Assembly (NCBI RefSeq): GCF_018860385.1
Contig: NZ_JAHKPH010000008.1
Location: 448,080-512,079 of the forward strand
Direction of reading: 5' to 3'
Length of the DNA stretch: 64,000 bases
Origin: Reinekea forsetii
GTDB lineage: Bacteria > Pseudomonadota > Gammaproteobacteria > Pseudomonadales > Natronospirillaceae
Position 1 is the stretch's first letter. Every line of letters starts with the position of its first letter. The position numbers and the translations under genes were made by a program. Below the pieces are notes generated by a model, which was not told the origin of the DNA, made no database searches, and worked only from the letters and a program-made list of their open reading frames with translations. This document shows, piece after piece, positions 9,382 through 19,380 of the stretch.

Positions 9382-10659
9382 TTGTCTGGTTTGCAATCGT
9401 TGCGAGGCATGAATGATGTTTTGCCAAGTGAAAGTCCACTTTGGCAGTATTTAGAATCTCAAGTAAAGTCTGTTTTAGATCAATACAGCTATCGCGAAAT
9501 GCGAATGCCGATCGTAGAAAGCACAGAGCTGTTTGCTCGTGGTGTGGGTGAGCACACCGATGTGGTCGAAAAGGAAATGTATACCTTTTTAGATCGTAAC
9601 GAAGACAGTTTAACTTTGCGTCCAGAAGGAACCGCCGGTTGCGTGCGTGCAGCATTGCAACATGGGCTTACGCACAATCAAATTCAGCGTCTTTGGTACC
9701 AAGGACCTATGTTTCGGTATGAACGACCTCAGAAAGGCCGCTACCGTCAGTTCTTTCAAATAGGTGCAGAAACTTTTGGCATAGCCAGCCCTGACATTGA
9801 TGCAGAATTGATTGTCATGACGCATCGATTATTCAAAAAGCTCGGAATTTCTGATTCGTTAACGCTTCACCTAAATACGTTGGGCAGTAGCGAAGCCAGA
9901 GCACGCTATCGCAAAGCCTTGGTTGATTATTTAGAAGGCGTAAAAGATAAGCTCGATGAAGACAGTCAGCGTCGTTTGTATGTAAACCCGATGCGAATTT
10001 TAGACAGTAAGTCTAAATCAACCCAAGCCTTGCTCGATGGTGCACCGCAATTTAAAGATTACATCGATGAAGAATCGGTTGAACATTTCGATCAATTGCG
10101 GAAACTTCTCGATGCCGCTGGCGTTGATTACATTGTGAATCCACGCTTGGTTCGAGGGTTAGACTATTACACAAAGACAGTGTTTGAGTGGATGACCGAT
10201 GCTCTTGGTGCGCAAGGAACCGTTTGCGGCGGTGGTCGTTACGATGGCTTAATTCCTTTGCTCGGCGGTAAGCCAACGCCTGGTTCTGGTTTTGCTATGG
10301 GCGTTGAGCGTTTATTATTGTTGCTTGAAACCTTAAACGTTGTACCAGACTCTATTTACAATACTGTGGATGTTTATATGGTGGTTGCAGGTGAACAAGC
10401 GCAATTATCGGCATTTGAATTGGCTGAGTCGGTCCGTTCATTGCCAAGTAAACCACGGTTACAAATGAATTGCGGTGGTGGCAGCTTTAAAAGTCAAATG
10501 AAAAAAGCCGATAAATCGGGCGCACAAATCGCTCTGATTCTCGGTGATGACGAAGCCAATCAAAAAATTGTTCAAGTAAAAGATTTGCGTGGCGATATGC
10601 AGCAAGAGACAGCCGCTTGGTCGGATTTAGCTGAAATCTTCGCTAAGTTCAGTATATAA
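9382..10659 (+). CDS. hisS: Histidyl-tRNA synthetase
   Basis: This class II synthetase charges tRNA-His. Motifs seen are [10 protein letters not shown] at the N-terminus, [14 protein letters not shown], the histidine-binding [15 protein letters not shown] and the C-terminal anticodon domain. The frame is open from an ATG at 9355 inside ispG. The better start is TTG at 9382, which sits six bases after an AAGGAG Shine-Dalgarno (9370-9375) and gives 425 residues beginning at SGLQSLRG, close to the usual family length. The rare TTG start may tune expression. It is part of the ispG-hisS-yfgM-bamB run. Confidence 0.95.
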   Translation: MSGLQSLRGMNDVLPSESPLWQYLESQVKSVLDQYSYREMRMPIVESTELFARGVGEHTDVVEKEMYTFLDRNEDSLTLRPEGTAGCVRAALQHGLTHNQIQRLWYQGPMFRYERPQKGRYRQFFQIGAETFGIASPDIDAELIVMTHRLFKKLGISDSLTLHLNTLGSSEARARYRKALVDYLEGVKDKLDEDSQRRLYVNPMRILDSKSKSTQALLDGAPQFKDYIDEESVEHFDQLRKLLDAAGVDYIVNPRLVRGLDYYTKTVFEWMTDALGAQGTVCGGGRYDGLIPLLGGKPTPGSGFAMGVERLLLLLETLNVVPDSIYNTVDVYMVVAGEQAQLSAFELAESVRSLPSKPRLQMNCGGGSFKSQMKKADKSGAQIALILGDDEANQKIVQVKDLRGDMQQETAAWSDLAEIFAKFSI

Positions 10660-10701
10660 TCGCGGTCTTTGAATTTTTACCACAAGATCAAACATAATAA
10701 T

Positions 10702-10724
10702 GTAAGTCAGCATGGCTGGCTTAC
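10702..10724 (+). promoter_or_regulatory. Stable hairpin between hisS and yfgM
   Basis: A 10-bp stem with one G-T pair, GTAAGTCAGC (10702-10711) and GCTGGCTTAC (10715-10724), encloses a 3-base loop. No U-tract follows, so it is more likely an mRNA processing or stability element than a terminator. Confidence 0.5.
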
Positions 10725-10773
10725 GCATAAAGATAGCTAATAACCGATAAACTCGGTGAAATGGAGTAGAAGC

Positions 10774-11406
10774 GTGTACGATACCGATCAAGAACAAATA
10801 GAAGCGATTAAAGCCTGGTGGAGCGCCAATGCGAATTGGGTTATTGCCAGTGTATTAGTGTTTATTTTTGCATTCGCAGGCTGGAATTGGTACCAAGTGG
10901 ATCAGCTAAACCATAAAGAAGAAGCATCTCGTTTATATGACCGCTTATTGGTGAATGTCTCAGCAACTGAGGCAGACTTAGACGAGCGCGCCAGTATGAT
11001 CAGTGCGCTTAAAACAGACTATGCCGATTTAGGTTATGCTGTTATGGCAGCGCTGTTCGAAGCTAAAGATTCAGTCGAAGCCAAAGAATATAGCGCGGCG
11101 CTTAGTAGTTTAGAGTTTGCCTACGATCACGCTGACGAGTCTCTTCATGGTGTTATTTTGTATCGTAAAGCATTGGTGCAATTTGGTATGGGTGAACTCG
11201 ACGCGGCATTGGCTACATTAGATGCTATAACTGGGGAAGGGCACCAAGCACTTACCTTTGAGCTTAAAGGCGATATATACCTAGCTCAAGGCAATGAAAG
11301 TGCCGCTCGCGATGCTTATCAATCAGCTGTCGATTTGAGCTCAGATCAAGGCATTAACAACCCTTACTTAGCCGTAAAATTAAATGATTTGGCTGTTGCT
11401 GAGTAA
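10774..11406 (+). CDS. yfgM: YfgM-like inner-membrane TPR protein
   Basis: YfgM is an ancillary subunit of the SecYEG translocon that works with PpiD at the periplasmic face. The protein has a short cytoplasmic start (YDTDQEQIEAIKAWWSAN), one membrane segment (about 20-40) and a periplasmic TPR-like region with EYSAALSSLEFAYDHA and FELKGDIYLAQGN. A GTG at 10756 is in frame. The GTG at 10774 has a GGAG Shine-Dalgarno seven bases upstream and matches the usual N-terminus, giving 210 residues. It sits directly before bamB (TAATG overlap), the standard neighbour. Confidence 0.88.
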   Translation: MYDTDQEQIEAIKAWWSANANWVIASVLVFIFAFAGWNWYQVDQLNHKEEASRLYDRLLVNVSATEADLDERASMISALKTDYADLGYAVMAALFEAKDSVEAKEYSAALSSLEFAYDHADESLHGVILYRKALVQFGMGELDAALATLDAITGEGHQALTFELKGDIYLAQGNESAARDAYQSAVDLSSDQGINNPYLAVKLNDLAVAE

Positions 11407-12557
11407 TGAAAGTCATTCAACTTTTTATCGCGGTCGGCTTTGTCGCGTTATTTGCTTCTTGCTCTTCGAGTTATATTAAAGAGCAAGCCGCAGTCTTGCC
11501 AGAAACATTACCCAGCGAAGTAGATGTTGAGGTGCAGTGGTGGCAGGTTTTAGGTGATGAGACGGCAGATGATCGCTTTGGTAAATTAGCACCAACGGTT
11601 TTTAATAACCATGTGTTCGTACCGTTAGCTAGTGGTGAAATCGTTGAGCTGAATGAGCAAGGTAAAGAGCTTAAGCGCATTAATGTAGGTGTGCCTATTA
11701 GCGCACCCATTGCTATGAGTGAAGGCTTTAGCATTGCCTTAGATTTAAAAGGCAATGTAAGCGCCTTTGATAAAGAATTCAGTTTGCTTTGGAAAACACC
11801 CTTAAAAGCCATTGCAACTCGCTCGGCGGTGTTATCAGGCGATCGAGTATTTATCCAAACAATTGATGGCCGTGTTACCGCATTAGAGCGTTTAACTGGG
11901 CGCTTACTTTGGAGTTATCAAGACGCTGAACCGTCGCTAACTTTGACAGGAACGGCTCAGCCGATTTTAGTACCCACAGCTCAAGGTGAAATATTAGCAA
12001 CAGGGTTGGCAAACGGTAAGTTTATTGCGATAGAAACGCTCACCGGTAATCTTGCTTGGGAATATAGAATTGCAAAAGCCAGCGGAAAGACAGAAATGAG
12101 CCGTTTGGTCGATGTGGATTCGACCGTCGCTATAATCGATGGCTTGATAGTCGTGACTGGGTATCAAGGTGGGCTCGTCATCATAAACCCAGAAAATGGA
12201 CAAATGATTGCTAATAAGCCTTTTTCTTCTTACCGTGGTGTCGCCATTGATGGCCCATTAGTATTCGGAGTGCTAGATAACAGCCACATCGTTGCCTTAG
12301 AGACAAACACCTTGGCTGAGGCTTGGGTGAACCATGATTTTGAATATCGACAAGTAAGTGAGGTTGTAGTGCTTGGTCAGTATCTGGTTATGTCCGATAT
12401 TGAAGGCTACTTACACGTGCTTGATAAGAAAACGGGTCAATGGCTGGGTTCTCGTCACATCGATTGGCAAGGTTCAAATAGTTTTCCTGTACGTTTTAAC
12501 GATGGAGTTCTCTTGCAGGGCTACAGTAGCCGCATAAAATACGTTACAATCCCCTAG
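11406..12557 (+). CDS. bamB: BamB, outer membrane protein assembly lipoprotein
   Basis: BamB is a lipoprotein of the BAM complex that folds beta-barrel proteins into the outer membrane. The 383-residue protein has a signal peptide with lipobox FASC (Cys19). An eight-bladed PQQ-type beta-propeller follows, with repeated segments such as VTALERLTGRLLWSY, IAIETLTGNLAWEY and HVLDKKTGQWLGSR. The start overlaps the yfgM stop. A hairpin terminator follows at 12561, before der. Confidence 0.95.
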   Translation: MKVIQLFIAVGFVALFASCSSSYIKEQAAVLPETLPSEVDVEVQWWQVLGDETADDRFGKLAPTVFNNHVFVPLASGEIVELNEQGKELKRINVGVPISAPIAMSEGFSIALDLKGNVSAFDKEFSLLWKTPLKAIATRSAVLSGDRVFIQTIDGRVTALERLTGRLLWSYQDAEPSLTLTGTAQPILVPTAQGEILATGLANGKFIAIETLTGNLAWEYRIAKASGKTEMSRLVDVDSTVAIIDGLIVVTGYQGGLVIINPENGQMIANKPFSSYRGVAIDGPLVFGVLDNSHIVALETNTLAEAWVNHDFEYRQVSEVVVLGQYLVMSDIEGYLHVLDKKTGQWLGSRHIDWQGSNSFPVRFNDGVLLQGYSSRIKYVTIP

Positions 12558-12560
12558 TTC

Positions 12561-12587
12561 ATGACGGAGGGTTCTCTCCGTCATTTA
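12561..12587 (+). terminator. Terminator-like hairpin after bamB
   Basis: A perfect 9-bp stem, ATGACGGAG (12561-12569) with CTCCGTCAT (12576-12584), has a 6-base loop and is followed by TTATT. The U-tract is short, so termination before der may be partial. Confidence 0.55.
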
Positions 12588-12652
12588 TTGCTTGATTCAA
12601 ATCTTCAACTAAAGTTAGCCTATATTTACTTCCACTGAGACTGTTCAAAAAG

Positions 12653-14044
12653 ATGACACCTGTAATTGCATTAGTTGGTCGCCCCAACGTTGGAAAATCG
12701 ACACTGTTTAATCGTTTCACTCGTTCAAGAGACGCATTAGTCGCCGACTTTTCCGGATTGACCCGTGACCGCAAATACGGTGATGGAAAGTTAGAAGACC
12801 GCCCATTTATAGTAATTGACACCGGTGGCGTCAGTGGCTTTGAAGAAGGCTTAGATGCGGCAATGGCCGAACAAAGCTTTGCGGCTATTGACGAAGCCGA
12901 TGCGGTTTTGTTTCTAGTAGATGGTGTTACTGGCTTAACCGGGGCAGATGCCTTTTTAGCGGAACATTTGCGTAAGCAAAATAAGAAAATTTGGTTGGTT
13001 GTTAATAAAACCGATGGACGTGACCCCGATGTTGCCATGGCAGACTTCCACGAAATGGGGTTAGGCGAACCGATTCCTATCGCGGCCACGCACAATAGAG
13101 GCGTGTTATCGCTGCTGGAGAGCGTTTTAGAAGCGTTCCCTGATGACGAAGAACGCATTGACCCAATGACAGATGACTCCATCCGAATGGCGATCATCGG
13201 TCGACCTAATGTAGGCAAATCTACGTTAGTGAACAGAATGCTCGGGGAAGATAGAGTCGTAGTGTACGATCAGCCAGGCACCACCATGGATTCTATTTAT
13301 ATTCCATTTGAGCGCTTTGAAAAGAAGTACACCATCATCGATACAGCGGGTGTGCGTCGCCGGAAAAACATTAAAGAGGCCGTTGAGAAATTTTCGATTG
13401 TGAAGACCTTGCAGGCAATTCAAGACGCTAACGTGGTAGTGCTAGTGGTAGATGCACAAACTGGGTTAGTCGATCAAGATATGCATATGTTAGGTTTTGC
13501 CCTTGATTCTGGTCGTGCCATGGTTATAGCGATCAACAAATGGGATGGCTTAGATCCATACATGAAAGACCAAGTAAAAGAAGCCATTGATCGTAAAATG
13601 CCATTTATGGACTGGGCCGATATGCACTTTATTTCGGCAAAGCATGGCACCAACGTTGGTCATCTGTACGAATCTATTGATACGGCTTACAGTGGTGCGC
13701 GATCAAAATGGAGTACTAACCAGCTCACCAACATTATGCAAGGTGTTGTAGAAATGCATCAGCCGCCGATGATTGGCGGACGCCGTATTAAACTGCGCTA
13801 TGCCCACCAAGGCGGTTCAAACCCACCTGTTGTTGTTATTCACGGCAATAAGCTCGATAAGTTACCTGGCAGTTATAAGCGCTACTTAGAAAATGCTTTC
13901 CGAAAAGCGCTTAAAGTTAGAGGCACACCAATACGATTCGAATTCAAAGTAGGGGATAACCCTTACGATGACGAAGCGAAAGGTCGACGCGCAATTAAAC
14001 GGACCGATAAAGAGCGCAAGAAAAAAGGCCGTTACAGCAAATAA
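12653..14044 (+). CDS. der: Der (EngA), tandem-domain ribosome assembly GTPase
   Basis: Der is an essential GTPase for maturation of the 50S subunit. The 463-residue protein has two GTPase domains, each with a P-loop GRPNVGKST (about residues 8-16 and 181-189), DTGGV/DTAGV G3 motifs and NKTD/NKWD G4 motifs. A C-terminal KH-like domain (about 350-440) ends in a lysine-rich tail. It ends the ndk-to-der block and shares a bidirectional terminator with xseA, which is on the opposite strand. Confidence 0.98.
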   Translation: MTPVIALVGRPNVGKSTLFNRFTRSRDALVADFSGLTRDRKYGDGKLEDRPFIVIDTGGVSGFEEGLDAAMAEQSFAAIDEADAVLFLVDGVTGLTGADAFLAEHLRKQNKKIWLVVNKTDGRDPDVAMADFHEMGLGEPIPIAATHNRGVLSLLESVLEAFPDDEERIDPMTDDSIRMAIIGRPNVGKSTLVNRMLGEDRVVVYDQPGTTMDSIYIPFERFEKKYTIIDTAGVRRRKNIKEAVEKFSIVKTLQAIQDANVVVLVVDAQTGLVDQDMHMLGFALDSGRAMVIAINKWDGLDPYMKDQVKEAIDRKMPFMDWADMHFISAKHGTNVGHLYESIDTAYSGARSKWSTNQLTNIMQGVVEMHQPPMIGGRRIKLRYAHQGGSNPPVVVIHGNKLDKLPGSYKRYLENAFRKALKVRGTPIRFEFKVGDNPYDDEAKGRRAIKRTDKERKKKGRYSK

Positions 14045-14051
14045 GCGTATT

Positions 14052-14082
14052 AAAAAAGCACCTCTAATTAGGTGCTTTTTTT
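14052..14082. terminator. Bidirectional terminator between der and xseA
   Basis: An AAAAAAGCACCT / AGGTGCTTTTTT stem (14052-14063 with 14070-14081) has a 6-base loop. A-rich and T-rich flanks allow termination of both converging genes. Confidence 0.85.
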
Positions 14083-14094
14083 ATGCCTATCAGA

Positions 14095-15435
14095 TTAAGA
14101 GCGGTCGGTTGTGTTAGATACGGTAGAATGAACAATGCCATTTTGTAATCGAGTTTCCAGCGTATCGCCTATGTTTAATTGCTTGGCATCGGTCACTACG
14201 TGGTTGTTTGCGAGGGTAATAGAGTAGCCGCGTTCCAATGTTGAGAGAGGTGAAAGTACATTGAGTTTAGCGATGGCTTCGGCAAAACGGGCTTGTTTTG
14301 GTTGAAGACTGGCTTGAATGGCTTTGTTAAGTCTTAAGGTGGTCTGCTTTAATTGCTTTTGATCTGAGGCGATTTGCACCATTGGGCTGGCACGGTGCAA
14401 ACGTTTTTCTAATGCCGATAAACGCTCAGACTTTTGAGTAATAACATAAACAGCTGCTTTGGTATTCTGACTCGAAAGCTTGACCAATGATTTGCGCCAC
14501 TCTAACACTATGTTTAGAGGGCTGCGTAGCCGCTTCTTTATATGATCCAAAGAAGATTTGTGGTGGTTAATGATCATTGGCATTAATTGTTTTAAACGAA
14601 CATCGATCGCATCAAATCGTTGAATCAGTTCGTACTGGTCAGGGCTCACTAGTTCAGCAGCCTGGGAGGGCGTTGCGGCACGAACATCGGCCACAAAATC
14701 TGAAATCGAGGTGTCCACTTCATGCCCAACCGCGGATATTATCGGTAACGACGATTGGTAGATGGCACGAGCAACGGCTTCAGTATTAAAGCACCATAAG
14801 TCTTCTAATGAACCCCCGCCTCGGCCAACAATTAGAACATCGACCTCATTGCGTCGATTCGCCGTTGCAATGGCTTCAACGATCGTCGCCGTGGCTTCTT
14901 TACCTTGTACCTGAGAAGGGTAAAGCACTAGCTCAATGAGGGGGTATCTGCGCTTTAAAACACTAATAACATCATGAAGGGCGGCACCCGTAGACGAAGT
15001 CACTAAGCCTACAGTTTTGATGGCCTTAGGTAATGGCTGTTTATTTGCTTCATCAAATAAGCCTTCTTGGCTGAGCTTTTCCTTTAATTGGAAAAATGCG
15101 GCCTGCAAAGCCCCTTCACCACGGGGTTGCATAGAGCTTACGATGAGCTGGTAATCACCTCGGCCTTCATAGAGGCTTAAGCGCCCGTAGACCAGCACTT
15201 CATCACCAACTTTCGGCTTGTAAGTGTTTTTCGCCAACGAACCTTTAAACATAGCGCAGCGAATTTGGGCCTGGCTGTCTTTTAGTGTGAAATAAATATG
15301 ACCCGATGCTGGCTTGCTCAGTGTCGATATTTCACCTTGGACAGGAACCATTGGGTATTGGCTTTCGAGCAATTGTTTAACTTGACGGTTGAGGGCAAAA
15401 ACCGTGAGTGGTGCGCTAGGTTGGTACTGGCTCAT
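14095..15435 (-). CDS. xseA: Exodeoxyribonuclease VII large subunit
   Basis: XseA is the large catalytic subunit of ExoVII, which degrades single-stranded DNA from both ends with XseB. The 446-residue protein has an N-terminal OB-fold (about 1-105, with FTLKDSQAQIRCAMFKG). The catalytic domain contains VGLVTSSTGAALHDV, IIVGRGGGSLEDLW-like and AVGHEVDTSISDFVADVRAATPSQAAE segments, and a long coiled-coil C-terminal region follows. It is transcribed away from guaB, as in many gammaproteobacteria. xseB is not in the window. Confidence 0.96.
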   Translation of the reverse strand: MSQYQPSAPLTVFALNRQVKQLLESQYPMVPVQGEISTLSKPASGHIYFTLKDSQAQIRCAMFKGSLAKNTYKPKVGDEVLVYGRLSLYEGRGDYQLIVSSMQPRGEGALQAAFFQLKEKLSQEGLFDEANKQPLPKAIKTVGLVTSSTGAALHDVISVLKRRYPLIELVLYPSQVQGKEATATIVEAIATANRRNEVDVLIVGRGGGSLEDLWCFNTEAVARAIYQSSLPIISAVGHEVDTSISDFVADVRAATPSQAAELVSPDQYELIQRFDAIDVRLKQLMPMIINHHKSSLDHIKKRLRSPLNIVLEWRKSLVKLSSQNTKAAVYVITQKSERLSALEKRLHRASPMVQIASDQKQLKQTTLRLNKAIQASLQPKQARFAEAIAKLNVLSPLSTLERGYSITLANNHVVTDAKQLNIGDTLETRLQNGIVHSTVSNTTDRS

Positions 15436-15520
15436 AGCAAGATGTCAGGTTTGTAGGTGTTGGTTTTATTTGACCCGCGAAAAGGCACGGTATAGAAGTA
15501 CATAATAGTGCCATAAAACT

Positions 15521-15547
15521 TTGCGTTTTGCCAAAAATAGTTATAAT
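15521..15547 (+). promoter_or_regulatory. Probable guaBA promoter
   Basis: A perfect TATAAT -10 lies at 15542-15547. A TTGCGT -35-like hexamer at 15521-15526 is spaced by 15 bp. A GC-rich GCGCCGCC discriminator follows, a feature common in growth-rate and stringently controlled promoters. It is about 70 bp upstream of guaB. Confidence 0.6.
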
Positions 15548-15618
15548 GCGCCGCCAACTTGATTCAGAGATCTTTCTGAATCCCAACTGTTCCACTCCAC
15601 CTTTGAGGGAAACTAAAG

Positions 15619-17088
15619 ATGTTGCGCATTGCCCAAACCGCTTTAACCTACGATGATGTATTACTTGTCCCTGGCTATTCAGAAGTCCTACCAAAAGAAG
15701 TCTCACTAAAAACACGTTTAAGCCGCAACATTTCGTTGAATATGCCATTGGTTTCGGCCGCGATGGATACGGTTACCGAAGCTCGTCTGGCCATAGCCAT
15801 GGCGCAAGAAGGCGGTATCGGTATTATTCATAAGAATATGACGCCTGAACAACAAGCACACCAAGTGCGCTTAGTGAAAAAATTTGAATCAGGTGTTGTC
15901 CGCGATCCAGTTACTATTTCGCCAAATGCAACCATTCGAGAATTGCTTGCATTGATATCTGAACACAGCTTCTCGGGTGTGCCGGTAACGTCTGGTGATG
16001 ATCTTGTTGGTATCGTTACGAGCCGTGACGTGCGATTCGAGAAGAATTTGGATGCTGTAGTTTCCAGTATTATGACGGGCAAAGATAAGCTGGTGACTGT
16101 AAAAGAAGGTGAGAGCCAAGAAAAAGTTCGTGAGCTGTTGCATGAGCATCGAATCGAAAAAGTTTTGGTGGTAGATGATGCCTTTAAATTAACGGGTATG
16201 ATGACCGTTAAAGATATAAATAAAGCTAAATCATACCCACTTGCCAGTAAAGATGAATTTGGCCGACTGCGTTGCGGCGCTGCCGTTGGCACGGGTGCAG
16301 ACACAGCCGACCGGGTTGAAGCTCTCGTGAATGCTGGCGTTGATGTCGTTATTGTTGATACAGCCCATGGACACAGTAAAGGCGTTATTGATCGCGTACG
16401 TTGGGTTAAAGAGAACTTCCCACAGGTAGACGTTATTGGTGGAAACATCGCCACGGCTGATGCCGCCATTGCACTTGTCGAGGCAGGCGCCGATGGCGTA
16501 AAAGTAGGGATTGGTCCTGGCTCAATCTGCACCACTCGAATCGTTGCTGGCGTAGGGGTTCCTCAAATCAGCGCCATTGCAAATGTATCGGCGGCACTAG
16601 AATCTTATGATGTGCCTCTTATAGCCGATGGCGGCATCCGTTACTCAGGCGATATTTCAAAGGCGATCGTTGCCGGTGCATCGTCAATTATGGCGGGTGG
16701 TATGTTTGCAGGTACCGATGAATCACCCGGTGAAGTCGAATTGTTCCAAGGGCGAGCTTATAAGAGTTATCGTGGAATGGGTTCAATGGGAGCGATGTCT
16801 CAATCTCAAGGTTCAAGCGATCGATACTTTCAGACAGTCGAAAGCGGCGTAGAAAAACTGGTACCAGAAGGTGTAGAAGGACGTATAGCCGTTAAAGGGC
16901 CTATCTCATCAGTGATACACCAAATGATGGGTGGTTTGCGAGCATCGATGGGCTACACGGGCTGTAAAACAATCGAAGAGATGAGAACGAAGCCTGAGTT
17001 TGTTCAAATTACAGGTGCTGGCATGACGGAATCGCATGTTCACGATATTCAGGTTACAAAAGAAGCACCTAACTACCGCATGGGTTAA
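15619..17088 (+). CDS. guaB: IMP dehydrogenase
   Basis: GuaB oxidises IMP to XMP with NAD+, the committed step of GMP synthesis. The 489-residue protein is a TIM-barrel enzyme interrupted by two CBS domains (about 95-205, with [12 protein letters not shown]-like and [20 protein letters not shown] segments). It has the catalytic cysteine loop [11 protein letters not shown] and the mobile flap GSMGAMSQ. It is followed by guaA 87 bp downstream on the same strand, making the classic guaBA unit. Confidence 0.98.
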   Translation: MLRIAQTALTYDDVLLVPGYSEVLPKEVSLKTRLSRNISLNMPLVSAAMDTVTEARLAIAMAQEGGIGIIHKNMTPEQQAHQVRLVKKFESGVVRDPVTISPNATIRELLALISEHSFSGVPVTSGDDLVGIVTSRDVRFEKNLDAVVSSIMTGKDKLVTVKEGESQEKVRELLHEHRIEKVLVVDDAFKLTGMMTVKDINKAKSYPLASKDEFGRLRCGAAVGTGADTADRVEALVNAGVDVVIVDTAHGHSKGVIDRVRWVKENFPQVDVIGGNIATADAAIALVEAGADGVKVGIGPGSICTTRIVAGVGVPQISAIANVSAALESYDVPLIADGGIRYSGDISKAIVAGASSIMAGGMFAGTDESPGEVELFQGRAYKSYRGMGSMGAMSQSQGSSDRYFQTVESGVEKLVPEGVEGRIAVKGPISSVIHQMMGGLRASMGYTGCKTIEEMRTKPEFVQITGAGMTESHVHDIQVTKEAPNYRMG

Positions 17089-17121
17089 GTGCATCATCTA
17101 TAGTTATTCTTATCAATAAAT

Positions 17122-17150
17122 ACCGCGCTGAAATGGCGCGGTTAATTATT
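17122..17150 (+). terminator. Hairpin between guaB and guaA
   Basis: A perfect 7-bp GC-rich stem, ACCGCGC (17122-17128) with GCGCGGT (17136-17142), has a 7-base loop and is followed by TAATTATTT. The U-tract is weak, so it probably attenuates or processes the guaBA message rather than fully terminating it. Confidence 0.5.
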
Positions 17151-17175
17151 TAGCCCTCTATTAAAAGGTTAGGTT

Positions 17176-18753
17176 ATGAGCCAGGTTAATATTCATCAGC
17201 ACAAAATACTGATTTTGGATTTCGGTTCGCAATACACGCAGCTGATAGCGCGCCGTGTACGTGAACTAGGCGTATTTTGTGAAATTCGTGCTTATGATAT
17301 GTCCGATGAAGACATCAAAGCGTTCGCGCCTAAAGGTATTATCTTATCAGGTGGACCAGAGTCTGTAGGCGCGGCTGACAGCCCACGCGCTCCAGAAATT
17401 GTTTTTAACTTAGGGTTGCCGGTATTGGGGATATGCTACGGCATGCAAACCATGGCTGAGCAACTTGGTGGTGCAGTAAGCACTTCTAACGAGCAAGAAT
17501 TTGGATACGCTGAAGTTAAGGTAGAGCCTGCTGGAAAATTGTTAGCCGATCTTAAAGATCGCGAAACCTTGGGTGATTCGTTCTTAGATGTTTGGATGAG
17601 TCACGGAGATAAAGTTTCTGTGATGCCTGAAGGATTTGAATTAATGGCATCGACGCCTAGTTGCCCGATAGCCGCGATGGCAAATGATGAAAAGCAATTT
17701 TATGGCGTTCAATTTCATCCAGAAGTTACGCATACGTTGCAAGGATTAGAAATTCTTGAGCGTTTTGTACGTACCTTGGCCGATTGCGATGCATTGTGGA
17801 CTCCAGCGAATATTATTGAAGATCAAATAGAAACAGTTCGACAGCAAGTGGGCGACCGAAAGGTATTGCTGGGTCTTTCTGGTGGCGTCGATTCTTCAGT
17901 GGTAGCGGCTTTGTTGCACAAGGCCATTGGCGATCAATTAACCTGTGTGTTTGTAGATAATGGTTTGCTTCGACTCAATGAAGGCGACCAAGTCATGAAG
18001 CTTTTTGCCGATAACATGGGCGTGAAGGTTATAAGAGCCAATGCTCAATCGCGTTTTTTAAATGCGTTAAAAGGTGAATCTGATCCAGAAGCAAAACGTA
18101 AAATCATTGGGCGTGAATTTATCAGTGTATTTGATGAAGAAGCCAGCAAAATTAAAGATGTAGACTTTTTGGCACAAGGTACTATTTACCCTGATGTTAT
18201 TGAATCGGCTGCCTCTAAAACCGGAAAAGCGCATGTTATTAAGTCGCATCATAATGTGGGCGGTTTACCCGATGATATGAAAATGGATTTGGTTGAACCC
18301 TTGCGTGAGTTATTCAAAGACGAAGTTCGCAAAATTGGGTTAGAGTTGGGCTTACCTTACGATATGGTTTATCGTCATCCGTTCCCAGGGCCTGGCCTAG
18401 GGGTTCGTATTTTAGGCGAGGTAAAAGAAGAGTACGCCGATATTCTTCGATTGGCGGATGCTATTTTCATGGAAGAGTTGCATAAAGCCGATTGGTACCA
18501 TAAAACTTCTCAGGCCTTTGCTGTATTTATGCCAGTGAAATCGGTCGGGGTTGTCGGAGATGCACGTCGTTATGAGTGGGTGATTGGAATTAGAGCGGTT
18601 GAGACAGTCGACTTTATGACGGCACATTGGGCGCACCTTCCTTATGAATTATTAGGCCGAGTCAGTAATCGAATCATCAACGAGATTAAAGGCGTGTCGC
18701 GCGTGGTTTATGATATCTCCGGAAAGCCGCCTGCAACCATTGAATGGGAATAA
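17176..18753 (+). CDS. guaA: GMP synthase (glutamine-hydrolysing)
   Basis: GuaA converts XMP to GMP using glutamine and ATP. The 525-residue protein has an N-terminal class I glutamine amidotransferase domain (about 8-205) with the nucleophile in GICYGMQT and the H-x-E pair in FHPEVTHT. An ATP-pyrophosphatase domain follows with the PP-loop LSGGVDSSV. The C-terminal dimerisation domain ends KPPATIEWE, the typical terminus. Length and all key residues are as expected. Confidence 0.98.
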   Translation: MSQVNIHQHKILILDFGSQYTQLIARRVRELGVFCEIRAYDMSDEDIKAFAPKGIILSGGPESVGAADSPRAPEIVFNLGLPVLGICYGMQTMAEQLGGAVSTSNEQEFGYAEVKVEPAGKLLADLKDRETLGDSFLDVWMSHGDKVSVMPEGFELMASTPSCPIAAMANDEKQFYGVQFHPEVTHTLQGLEILERFVRTLADCDALWTPANIIEDQIETVRQQVGDRKVLLGLSGGVDSSVVAALLHKAIGDQLTCVFVDNGLLRLNEGDQVMKLFADNMGVKVIRANAQSRFLNALKGESDPEAKRKIIGREFISVFDEEASKIKDVDFLAQGTIYPDVIESAASKTGKAHVIKSHHNVGGLPDDMKMDLVEPLRELFKDEVRKIGLELGLPYDMVYRHPFPGPGLGVRILGEVKEEYADILRLADAIFMEELHKADWYHKTSQAFAVFMPVKSVGVVGDARRYEWVIGIRAVETVDFMTAHWAHLPYELLGRVSNRIINEIKGVSRVVYDISGKPPATIEWE

Positions 18754-18776
18754 CGATCTTCATTGATTAATGCCCA

Positions 18777-18808
18777 GGGCCTACATAGAGACTTGTAGGT
18801 CCATTTTT
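18777..18808 (+). terminator. Probable terminator of guaBA
   Basis: GGCCTACA (18778-18785) pairs with TGTAGGTCC (18794-18802) with one bulged base, followed by ATTTTT. It lies 24 bp after the guaA stop. Confidence 0.7.
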
Positions 18809-18834
18809 AACTCTAAACCCTAAGTTGAGCCCTT

Positions 18835-19323
18835 GTGATCAGTACACACGAACTTTACATGCAACGCGCGTTGGCATTGGCGCAACAAGCCGCCAGCGAA
18901 GGCGAAATTCCTATTGGTGCCGTTGTTGTTATTGAAGATCGTATCGTCGGCGAAGGCTATAATCAAACCATTCAACGCAGTGACCCAAGTGCTCATGCTG
19001 AGATGGTCGCTATTCGTGCTGCGGCGAAACATATAAATAATCACCGATTAGTCAATTCTACGCTGTATGTCACCATTGAACCCTGTACAATGTGCGCCGG
19101 ATTGTTGGTTCATAGTCGAATTGAACAGCTAGTTTTTGGGGCGAGAGAACCTAAGGCTGGTGCCGTTTGTTCTGCGATGAATGTTAACGACCAGACTCAC
19201 TTCAATCACAATTTTCAAGTGATCGAAGGTGTTCTCGCTCAAGATTGCGCTCAAGTTATGTCGAGCTTTTTTAAAGCCCGACGTCAACAGCAAAAGGCCT
19301 TAAAACAAAAGGGCACACTTTAA
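18835..19323 (+). CDS. tadA: tRNA adenosine(34) deaminase TadA
   Basis: TadA deaminates adenosine to inosine at the wobble position of tRNA-Arg(ACG) and is essential in most bacteria. The 162-residue protein has the zinc site and catalytic glutamate in SAHAEMVAI and the second zinc motif PCTMCAG. The C-terminal helix is rich in K/R/Q (FFKARRQQQKALKQK). The start appears to be GTG at 18835 with no strong Shine-Dalgarno, just after the guaA terminator. It follows guaA as in several marine gammaproteobacteria. Confidence 0.95.
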   Translation: MISTHELYMQRALALAQQAASEGEIPIGAVVVIEDRIVGEGYNQTIQRSDPSAHAEMVAIRAAAKHINNHRLVNSTLYVTIEPCTMCAGLLVHSRIEQLVFGAREPKAGAVCSAMNVNDQTHFNHNFQVIEGVLAQDCAQVMSSFFKARRQQQKALKQKGTL

Positions 19324-19380
19324 GCGCATTTCTTGTTGGGCGAGCCAATTTAACGATCTTTATGATGAAATGAGGTTTTC

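Noticed and set aside
12559-13218. 219-codon minus-strand frame opposite der
   Set aside because: It is serine/proline-rich shadow sequence of the GTPase gene.
15828-16535. Long minus-strand frame inside guaB
   Set aside because: It is a shadow of the highly conserved guaB coding strand.
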